DNA of 5,685 nt from Methanobacteriota archaeon (GTDB taxonomy: Archaea > Hydrothermarchaeota > Hydrothermarchaeia > Hydrothermarchaeales > BMS3B), in the NCBI GenBank assembly GCA_013152995.1, contig JAADFH010000035.1, positions 1 to 5,685 of the forward strand. The letters run 5' to 3'. Every line of letters starts with the position of its first letter. The first letter of the stretch is position 1. The translations under genes and the position numbers were made by a program. Shown piece by piece: positions 1 to 4,055 of this stretch. The notes under the pieces are model-generated. The model saw only the letters and a list, made by a program, of their open reading frames with translations, did not search any database and had not been told where the DNA came from.

Positions 1-119
1 TCAGCCAGCATGCTCGCCTTGAAGTCGCTGGGCACTGTCACCGCGCCAGCCATTCCAACGGTGGCGCCAACAAACAGTGCACCTGTTGCAATCACACCTA
101 TCTTCTTCAGACTCACCAC
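1..119 (-). CDS. N-terminus of an exported, S-layer-like protein (partial, runs off left edge)
   Basis: The minus strand encodes 39 codons from a GTG at 119-117. The product begins MVSLKKIGVIATGALFVGAT and continues to VPSDFKASMLA at the window edge. This is a classical secretory signal: lysines at 5-6, a hydrophobic run from about residue 7 to 23, then small residues (AGA near 24-26) where a signal peptidase could cut. The start is supported by a GGAGGT Shine-Dalgarno motif at 132-127, 7 nt upstream, and by two TATA promoters further up. A second GTG follows immediately as codon 2. The signal and the SDF segment just after it resemble the starts of archaeal S-layer proteins, but this rests on the signal region alone. 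Any extracytoplasmic protein is possible. That it is a real gene start is much surer than its identity. Confidence 0.72.
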   Translation of the reverse strand, partial: MVSLKKIGVIATGALFVGATVGMAGAVTVPSDFKASMLA

Positions 120-126
120 ACTACCA

Positions 127-132
127 ACCTCC
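127..132 (-). promoter_or_regulatory. Shine-Dalgarno site fixing the GTG start of the exported protein
   Basis: The minus strand reads GGAGGT, followed by 7 nt and then GTG at 119-117. It decides between this GTG, the adjacent GTG at 116 and a GTG at 134. Confidence 0.7.
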
Positions 133-170
133 ACTTTTCTCTGTCTGCCAATATCTCGCGGTGGGGCGGA

Positions 171-186
171 TATTTATACCTTTCGC
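171..186 (-). promoter_or_regulatory. Proximal BRE/TATA promoter of the exported-protein gene
   Basis: The minus strand reads GCGAAAGG then TATAAATA, a purine-rich BRE joined to a strong archaeal TATA box. A start about 25 nt downstream (near 150) would give a leader of roughly 30 nt carrying the GGAGGT site. The spacing fits archaeal rules. The TSS itself is inferred. Confidence 0.7.
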
Positions 187-232
187 ACCACCACAGGGAC
201 AGACAGCTCAGAAGGCACATCAGTTCGGGCGG

Positions 233-248
233 TATATAAACCTTTCGC
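233..248 (-). promoter_or_regulatory. Distal BRE/TATA promoter, near copy of the proximal one
   Basis: The minus strand reads GCGAAAGG then TTTATATA. The BRE is identical to that of the proximal promoter and lies 62 bp further upstream. Expected initiation is near 210, giving a longer leader for the same gene. It could also be the remnant of a duplication. Confidence 0.6.
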
Positions 249-287
249 GCATCCGCTTCCGGGCTCTCCGGCTCCTGTGATGGCACA

Positions 288-304
288 GCGAAAAAAATAA
301 ATAT
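288..304 (+). promoter_or_regulatory. Candidate BRE/TATA promoter for the 44-residue ORF
   Basis: The plus strand reads GCGAAAA, an A run, then ATAAATATG. It shares the GCGAAA start with the two promoters facing the other way. Initiation near 325 would leave a leader of about 29 nt before the ATG at 354. The A-rich stretch makes the exact TATA position uncertain. Confidence 0.45.
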
Positions 305-353
305 GTGCCGTGGTCATAGGGCGGAATGTCAACCATACAGGTGGGGAGCAGGC

Positions 354-488
354 ATGAAGGTGAAATTCAAACTCATTGACGTGCTGAGAGCCAAGCTCGG
401 AGAAACTGAAGAGCTTGACCCCGAGCTCCTCAGCAGGTTAGAAGAAATAAAAGAAAGTCTGGAAAAAGGTAGATGGCGCATCTCATAG
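354..488 (+). CDS. Small uncharacterised protein, 44 residues
   Basis: I do not recognise this protein. It begins MKVKFKLIDVLRAKLGETEE and ends with a charged helix-like tail (LEEIKESLEKGRWRIS). The start is set at the ATG at 354 because GGTGGGGAG ends 5 nt before it. The frame is open further up to 303, but that part (MCRGHRAEC...) has no such support. The sequence is rich in Lys, Glu, Arg and Leu with no cysteine, signal peptide or membrane segment. That composition is typical of a small soluble, mostly helical protein. Its TAG stop at 486-488 directly abuts the TAG of the convergent siroheme gene. A BRE/TATA-like element at 288-304 could drive it. The case for coding rests on SD, promoter and composition, not homology. 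Confidence 0.5.
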   Translation: MKVKFKLIDVLRAKLGETEELDPELLSRLEEIKESLEKGRWRIS

Positions 489-1151
489 CTAATCGCTGCC
501 GAGCACCATCTCCCTGAACTTCTCTATGCCACCTATTCTCTCAATCATCCTGCCGAGTCTCTCTCCCTTTTTGGCATTCTTCTCATAGCACTCTATTACC
601 TTCTCTGCAATCTCCAGCACCTGCTCCTTGGTCTCAACCGTTGTTAGCTCATCTGCAATTCTGGGCTTTGCCCCTGCATTGCCACCGACCATTATCCTGA
701 ATCCCTTTCTTGTGCCAATCACACCGAAATCAACCACCGCAGACTCCGCACACGAGTTGGGGCAGCCACTGACAGCTATCTTGAACTTTGATGGCAGAGG
801 CTTGCCGTGGTACTTCTTGTCCAGCTCCATGCCGAGAGTCAGCGAATCCTGCTGCCCCAGCCTGCAGGTAACGCTTCCCGGACAGGCTTTGACACTCCTC
901 ACCACCGAGCCTGCAGGCGTAGCCAGCGGAATGCCCAGCTCGCCGCTCAGCTTCGGCAGGGTATCCTGCTTGAATCCCACGAGCGCAAACCTCTGAGCAT
1001 TGGTGAGCTTTACCAGCGCCTGATACTTCTCAGCCACCTCGGCAATCCTGTGCAGCACCTCCGGCGTAACAAGCCCCGTGGGGGTGCTCGGTACCACCGC
1101 AAAGCTCTCCATATCCTTCTGCACTATTGCATACTTCTCCATATCTTCCAT
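489..1151 (-). CDS. Small stand-alone siroheme/[4Fe-4S] sulfite/nitrite reductase-type protein
   Basis: The 220-residue protein holds one ferredoxin-like half-domain (about 10-75, with R54 in LTNAQRFALVG at the usual siroheme-contacting region). It then has the complete siroheme/[4Fe-4S] cysteine set as C-x5-C (C90, C96) and C-x3-C (C130, C134, in SGCPNSCAES). The size matches low-molecular-weight assimilatory-type sulfite reductases such as the 218-residue Desulfovibrio enzyme and P590-like methanogen proteins. It is about half the length of full sulfite or nitrite reductases and has no extra ferredoxin domain. The expected chemistry is six-electron reduction of sulfite or nitrite in the cytoplasm, but several archaeal members have no proven substrate. 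The ATG at 1151 follows GAGGAGGT (1165-1158) by 6 nt. The gene has its own promoter and no operon partner in the window. Confidence 0.88.
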   Translation of the reverse strand: MEDMEKYAIVQKDMESFAVVPSTPTGLVTPEVLHRIAEVAEKYQALVKLTNAQRFALVGFKQDTLPKLSGELGIPLATPAGSVVRSVKACPGSVTCRLGQQDSLTLGMELDKKYHGKPLPSKFKIAVSGCPNSCAESAVVDFGVIGTRKGFRIMVGGNAGAKPRIADELTTVETKEQVLEIAEKVIECYEKNAKKGERLGRMIERIGGIEKFREMVLGSD

Positions 1152-1157
1152 CGGGCG

Positions 1158-1165
1158 ACCTCCTC
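1158..1165 (-). promoter_or_regulatory. Strong Shine-Dalgarno of the siroheme protein gene
   Basis: The minus strand reads GAGGAGGT with 6 nt to the ATG at 1151. It supports this start over the second ATG at codon 4. Confidence 0.75.
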
Positions 1166-1190
1166 TATTTTTGGCTTAATTTATAATAAC

Positions 1191-1205
1191 CTGCATATAA
1201 AAATC
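1191..1205 (-). promoter_or_regulatory. TATA box of the siroheme protein gene
   Basis: The minus strand reads GATTTTTATATGCAG. Initiation about 25 nt downstream (near 1170) leaves a short leader that keeps the GAGGAGGT site. A second TATA-like stretch (1178-1185, TATAAATT) would start transcription inside the SD site and is less likely. Confidence 0.55.
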
Positions 1206-1231
1206 TATTTGAGAAAAATTAATCAAATTTA

Positions 1232-1285
1232 TTACAGATTCATAAAACATCATAAACCTGATGCGCCATGTTTCGGTATCTGTAA
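1232..1285. promoter_or_regulatory. Long interrupted dyad between two divergent promoters (candidate operator)
   Basis: There is a perfect 8-bp inverted repeat, TTACAGAT (1232-1239) and ATCTGTAA (1278-1285). Inside it lies a perfect 6-bp pair, AAACAT (1245-1250) and ATGTTT (1268-1273). The two are separated by 5 and 4 nt, so the arms line up as one interrupted dyad. It ends a few bases before the TATA box of the HTH regulator gene and lies upstream of the siroheme gene promoter. Autoregulatory binding by the neighbouring HTH protein is my inference. Confidence 0.45.
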
Positions 1286-1300
1286 GAGAAGTGATATATA
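1286..1300 (+). promoter_or_regulatory. BRE/TATA promoter of the HTH regulator, giving a leaderless mRNA
   Basis: The plus strand reads GAGAAGT then GATATATA (1293-1300). Initiation 25 nt on falls at about 1321-1325, essentially on the ATG at 1326. No SD motif lies before that ATG (the sequence there is GTTCACGCCGGT). Both points fit leaderless translation. Confidence 0.62.
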
Positions 1301-1325
1301 ACCTCTGGGACGAGTTCACGCCGGT

Positions 1326-1934
1326 ATGAAGATCCTGAGCGTCTCCACCACTGGCGGTGATGTTGCCACCGCCCTTGAGAGAGCCCTGCAGAAGATAAAC
1401 ACCCAGCTTGCCCGTGAAGAAGGCTACATAAAGGACGCCCAGTACAGCATAAAAATCGGAGTCTCCAGCGTTACCGTGAGCATAACCCTCGCCCTTGAAG
1501 GTGAGATGCCCCTTCGCAAGCGGGTGCTCGGGGTGAACGTCAGGGGCTACTCCCGTGAAGCCTCCGTTGCAAGAGCCGTAAAATCAATAAACTCTGAGCT
1601 CGCCAGCATCAGAGGGAAGGTGGTGAGCTTCTACAAGAAAACCGTGGACATGCACCTTCCAGGCAGAGTTTACACCACCATAATAGTTGCGGTGAACGAG
1701 GAAACACTTCAGGAAGCGGACACAGCGAGTGCGCGCAGGAGCAGGCTGAAGCAGGCGATTGCCCTGCTCAACAACGACCCCTCGGCGATAAACATAGCGA
1801 GAGTTGCGGAGATCTTCGGGGTTTCAAGAACCGTTATATACAGGGACCTTGAGACCCTTGGATTCCAGAGGAGTGGAGATGCTCAGGTTAATAATCACAG
1901 GCACGCCGGGAACGGGAAAAACGGCGGTAGCTGA
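1326..1934 (+). CDS. HTH transcription regulator with an uncharacterised N-terminal domain
   Basis: This 202-residue protein has two parts. Residues about 1-125 form an alternating strand/helix domain (MKILSVSTTGGDVATALERA, later a strand-rich SIKIGVSSVTVSITLALEGE and VYTTIIVAVNE) that I do not recognise. Residues about 138-181 form a DeoR/HTH_11-like helix-turn-helix: a helix around LKQAIALLN, then VAEIFGVSRTVIYRDLETLGF, whose second half is the likely recognition helix. It is probably a DNA-binding regulator whose N-terminal domain dimerises or senses a ligand. The mRNA looks leaderless. The 3' end overlaps the adenylate kinase gene by 56 nt, and residues 185-202 (AQVNNHRHAGNGKNGGS region) are only the other frame of that kinase's P-loop. 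They are unlikely to be conserved. The neighbouring dyad could be its own operator. Confidence 0.8.
   Translation: MKILSVSTTGGDVATALERALQKINTQLAREEGYIKDAQYSIKIGVSSVTVSITLALEGEMPLRKRVLGVNVRGYSREASVARAVKSINSELASIRGKVVSFYKKTVDMHLPGRVYTTIIVAVNEETLQEADTASARRSRLKQAIALLNNDPSAINIARVAEIFGVSRTVIYRDLETLGFQRSGDAQVNNHRHAGNGKNGGS
1867..1873 (+). promoter_or_regulatory. Shine-Dalgarno fixing the adenylate kinase start
   Basis: AGAGGAG lies inside the regulator's coding sequence with 5 nt to the ATG at 1879. It argues against the upstream ATG at 1804 and the GTG at 1873, which it overlaps. Confidence 0.65.
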
Positions 1935-2403
1935 GGAACTCGGCAGAAGGCTCGGGGTAAGGGTTGTGCACCTCAGCGAGCTTGCAGAGCTCGCCGCCTG
2001 CGGCTACGATCATGCAAGGGGAAGCGTTGAGGTTGACCTGGAGCTGCTTCAGGAGGCTGTGGAGGAGCACCTCAGCGGGGACGTCATCCTGGAGGGACAC
2101 CTCGCCCACCTGCTCAGCATTGACGACGCCAGGGTTGTGGTGCTGCGCTGCTCGCCTGAGGTTCTTGAGCGCAGGCTGAAAGCGAGGGGCTACTCGGGTG
2201 AGAAGCTGAGGGAGAACCTGGAAGCTGAGGCGCTTGACGTCTGCCTGATAGAGAGCGTTGAGCGCCACAGCAGGGTGTACGAGGTGGACACCAGCCACAG
2301 AAGCGCTGCAGAGACTGCGGAGTGCGTGATTGAGATAATCCAGGGGAAGGGAGAGCGCTATCTGCCCGGAAAAATAGACTGGAGCGAGGACTTCTTCAGG
2401 TAG
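1879..2403 (+). CDS. Putative adenylate kinase, AK6/Fap7 family
   Basis: The 174-residue protein starts MLRLIITGTPGTGKTAVAEE, with the P-loop GTPGTGKT at residues 8-15 immediately after the first strand, as in archaeal AK6/Fap7 proteins. Other family marks are the helix with RRLKARGYSGEKLRENLEAE followed by ALDVCLIES, and the C-terminal PGKIDWSEDFF. Its length is close to human AK6/CINAP (172 residues). The family interconverts ATP, AMP and ADP. In eukaryotes Fap7 acts with uS11 in late small-subunit rRNA maturation, and a similar ribosome role is proposed in archaea. The ATG at 1879 is chosen from its SD and because upstream starts add a non-family extension. The gene is co-transcribed with the HTH regulator, which it overlaps by 56 nt. 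Its TAG overlaps the 3' end of the convergent DUF123 gene. Confidence 0.92.
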   Translation: MLRLIITGTPGTGKTAVAEELGRRLGVRVVHLSELAELAACGYDHARGSVEVDLELLQEAVEEHLSGDVILEGHLAHLLSIDDARVVVLRCSPEVLERRLKARGYSGEKLRENLEAEALDVCLIESVERHSRVYEVDTSHRSAAETAECVIEIIQGKGERYLPGKIDWSEDFFR

Positions 2404-2713
2404 GCTCAATCAGGAACAGGTGAGAGGCTGCCCTTGAGTCAGAGCACCCGAAGCCAGGTACAAAGCTGAGGAGGCTGCACAGCATCAGCGCAAGCTCCTG
2501 CTCCACCCTCCTGGCTGAGACCAGCACATCCAGCACCTCCGCATGCTCCAGCAGGAAGTCAATGTGCCAGTGCTTCACCTTCCTCCTTCTCAGGTGCCTG
2601 CTCACCCTGGCTCTGAGGTTGGGGGCGGAGCCGATGTACATGTAGCAGCCCGCCGCAAGCTCAAACCTCTTAGCCCTGGTGCGCACCACCCTGCCCTCCC
2701 GCAGCCTCACCAC
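2396..2713 (-). CDS. DUF123 (GIY-YIG-like) protein, start codon uncertain
   Basis: The protein matches the DUF123 family, a GIY-YIG-related fold. It has CYMYIGSAPNLRARVSRHLR (the YIG-like strand and following helix), HWHIDFLLEHAEV, and a C-terminal GFGCSDSRAASHLF. The coordinates use the first usable start, a GTG at 2713. That start cuts through the first conserved strand, because the codons just upstream encode RGTYLLVV, the GIY-equivalent. The frame is open back to the queE TAG at 2806-2804 with no ATG, GTG or TTG. A CTG at 2803 lies 5 nt after GGTGA and would give 135 residues. The C-terminal segment lacks the cysteines I expect there (usually SDCxC; here SDSRA). Biochemical function is unproven. 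It is the last gene of the queC operon and overlaps the adenylate kinase gene tail-to-tail by 8 bp. Confidence 0.82.
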   Translation of the reverse strand: MVRLREGRVVRTRAKRFELAAGCYMYIGSAPNLRARVSRHLRRRKVKHWHIDFLLEHAEVLDVLVSARRVEQELALMLCSLLSFVPGFGCSDSRAASHLFLIEPT

Positions 2714-2806
2714 GAGCAGGTAGGTTCCCCGGGAAGAGGGAAGCCTCTGAGCACGCCTGAACCCGAGGCTTTTAAGCAGGCTCTCAACCTCTGGAGGAAG
2801 CAGCTA
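2714..2806 (-). other. In-frame, stop-free extension joining the queE stop to the DUF123 gene
   Basis: From the queE TAG (2806-2804) the same frame reads LLPPEVESLLKSLGF, then RRAQRLPSSRGTYLLV, into the DUF123 gene. It holds 30 sense codons with protein-like character and the GTY strand needed by the domain. It contains no ATG, GTG or TTG codon in frame, and there is no ATG in any minus-strand frame here. CTG codons occur at 2803, 2779 and 2719. A CTTAAAAG element (about 2777-2770) could be a weak TATA box. Confidence 0.5.
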
Positions 2807-3511
2807 CCTCACCCCCAAGAGCTTGTGCGTCTGGGGGATTATCCTGGTCTCAGCAAGCTCCAGCAGGCGCTCCTGCAGCCCCAGCAGAATCTCGGCGCTG
2901 TGCATGCCACCCCACACCGGCTGGAGCACCACCATCCTCACGTAACCCCGCACCTCCTCCACAGCATCCACCACCTCGCCAGCGTCAAACTCCCTGGGGA
3001 GCACCAGCTTGCAGAAGGTGTACCTCCGCCTGGTGTGCCTGAGCACCCTGAAGCACCTCACAGTGCTCTCCCTGAGCTCCTCGTAGGCATCGCCCACAGC
3101 CTCCCTGAGCTTGAAGTCCCCCGCAACGTAGCTCACGCAGCCCCTCACCCTGAGCGCAGCCTCCGGCAGGCTCATGTTGCTCTCTAAGTAGAGCGGCAGC
3201 TCGGTGAGGGAGGCGAACTCCCTGATAAACTCCGGGAAGAGGAGTGGCTCCCCTCCCGTGAGGGAAACTGAGTGCACCCTGCGGAAGCTCTCCACAGCCT
3301 TGGCAACCTCGGCAGCCTCAACAGGATTCCGCAGCAGCCTCTGCTCACCGGCAAGCTCAGCCCTGCAGTGGCTTTTTTCTCCCAGGGGCGTGTCGCAGTA
3401 GCTGCATGCCAGGTTGCACCTCGCAAACCTCACAAACACCTGCCTCACTCCAACAAACGGACCCTCCCCCTGCACCGAGCAGAACAGCTCTGTAAGAGGA
3501 GCGCTAACCAT
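2804..3511 (-). CDS. queE: 7-carboxy-7-deazaguanine synthase (radical SAM)
   Basis: The 235-residue protein begins MVSAPLTELFCSVQGEGPFV, the typical QueE opening. The radical SAM motif C-x3-C-x2-C follows at C32, C36 and C39 (CNLACSYCDTP). GGEP at 86-89 is the SAM-binding segment, and the end PQTHKLLGVR is also typical of the family. QueE rearranges 6-carboxytetrahydropterin to 7-carboxy-7-deazaguanine using SAM and Mg2+, the ring-contraction step toward preQ0 and archaeosine. The ATG at 3511 is preferred over an upstream start at 3586. It gives the family N-terminus and overlaps the DUF366 stop by 8 nt (AATGGTTAG). A GGGGTG a few bases upstream may be a weak SD. It ends with TAG, after which the frame continues open into DUF123. 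QueD, which makes the substrate, is not in the window. Confidence 0.95.
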   Translation of the reverse strand: MVSAPLTELFCSVQGEGPFVGVRQVFVRFARCNLACSYCDTPLGEKSHCRAELAGEQRLLRNPVEAAEVAKAVESFRRVHSVSLTGGEPLLFPEFIREFASLTELPLYLESNMSLPEAALRVRGCVSYVAGDFKLREAVGDAYEELRESTVRCFRVLRHTRRRYTFCKLVLPREFDAGEVVDAVEEVRGYVRMVVLQPVWGGMHSAEILLGLQERLLELAETRIIPQTHKLLGVR

Positions 3512-4055
3512 TGAAGCACCCCAGGGCTCTAACCCTGCGCATCTTCCTCTCCATATCCTCAACCTCCCCCGCGTAGCCCTCTGCAATGGCGCGGAGGAGG
3601 GGAGCAGCCTCCACCCCCAGCTTCTCCAGGCTCATGTACTCATCGCTCCTGACGTTTATCCCCAGGTGCACCTTTCCGCTCACCGCAGACACGCTGGCTA
3701 TGCTCACGCTGAGCTTCTCACCCCCGCAGTATATATCGTCGCCCCTCCTCTCAGCCGCAACACCCAGCTCCCTCAGCCTCTCGCAGGCTATGCAGGTGAG
3801 CAGCCTCTGCCTGCAGAATATCTCAGCCAGGCTCACCCCGAAGTGCTCCACAATGAAGTGCAGCATCTCCTGCGAGTGTATCCTCTCACCCCCCAGCCTG
3901 TCCTCAAGGTCAACCATGTGCTCTTCAGCGACCTCGCAGCCCCCCCTGAAGGCAACTATGCTGTCCTCATCAATACCAAAGCGCACGTAAGCCCAGAGCG
4001 ACTCAAGCTCCCTGCCCGTGTAGTCCAGCCACTCCTCAAGCACCAGCACCCTCAT
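3504..4055 (-). CDS. DUF366 family protein, candidate partner in preQ0/archaeosine synthesis
   Basis: The 183-residue protein matches archaeal DUF366. Recognisable parts are FRGGCEVAEEHMVDLED (36-52), a cysteine-bearing helix CRQRLLTCIAC (81-91), DDIYCGGEKLSVSIA (106-120) and GKVHLGINV (127-135). The last two resemble the strands of biotin/lipoate-ligase folds (NDI...gKk... and GiGiNV). I also recall a Pyrococcus DUF366 structure being grouped with class II aaRS/biotin-synthetase folds. The biochemical role is unknown to me. Its ATG shares bases with the queC stop (ATGA, 4055-4052) and its TAG overlaps the queE start, so the three are translationally coupled. That makes a role in 7-deazaguanine or archaeosine synthesis likely by context, not by shown activity. 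A ligase or acyl-adenylate role is speculation. Confidence 0.85.
   Translation of the reverse strand: MRVLVLEEWLDYTGRELESLWAYVRFGIDEDSIVAFRGGCEVAEEHMVDLEDRLGGERIHSQEMLHFIVEHFGVSLAEIFCRQRLLTCIACERLRELGVAAERRGDDIYCGGEKLSVSIASVSAVSGKVHLGINVRSDEYMSLEKLGVEAAPLLRAIAEGYAGEVEDMERKMRRVRALGCFNG

Larger units (their letters stand above)
164..248. repeat. Imperfect direct repeat (164-186 and 227-248) carrying both promoters
   Basis: On the plus strand both copies start GGGCGG, pass through an ATATTTAT- or TATATAA-type core and end ACCTTTCGC. They differ by a one-base length change and a few core bases. The match extends beyond BRE and TATA into the CCGCCC that lies just downstream of TATA on the transcribed strand. 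That suggests either a duplicated promoter unit or a bound site next to each TATA. Confidence 0.65.

Noticed and set aside
275..288. Small perfect hairpin CTGTG-ATGG-CACAG followed by an A run
   Set aside because: The stem is only 5 bp. The following run is A on the plus strand, and on the minus strand the T run comes before the hairpin, so it fits a terminator in neither direction. No riboswitch-like structure extends around it.
1301..1325. tRNA-like GAGTTCACGCC segment
   Set aside because: It slightly resembles a T-arm but lacks the TTCRANY loop pattern, flanking acceptor stem and anticodon arm. It is the 5' edge of the regulator gene.
1152..1325. Possible small RNA gene or CRISPR leader in the AT-rich divergent region
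   Set aside because: There is no repeat array, and the only structure is the 1232-1285 dyad. Two promoters and an operator explain the region better.
1888..2409. 173-codon minus-strand frame opposite the adenylate kinase
   Set aside because: The opposite strand encodes a complete AK6 protein with P-loop and family motifs. This frame shows no domain, SD or promoter.
2804..2806. Pyrrolysine at the queE TAG
   Set aside because: QueE ends at its normal family C-terminus (PQTHKLLGVR), TAG ends several other genes here, and no Pyl machinery or substrate enzyme is in view. Readthrough remains only a hypothesis.
2543..3187. Plus-strand open frame rich in His and Pro
   Set aside because: It is a mirror of the GC-rich queE/DUF123 codons, and its His/Pro composition is an artefact of antisense reading.
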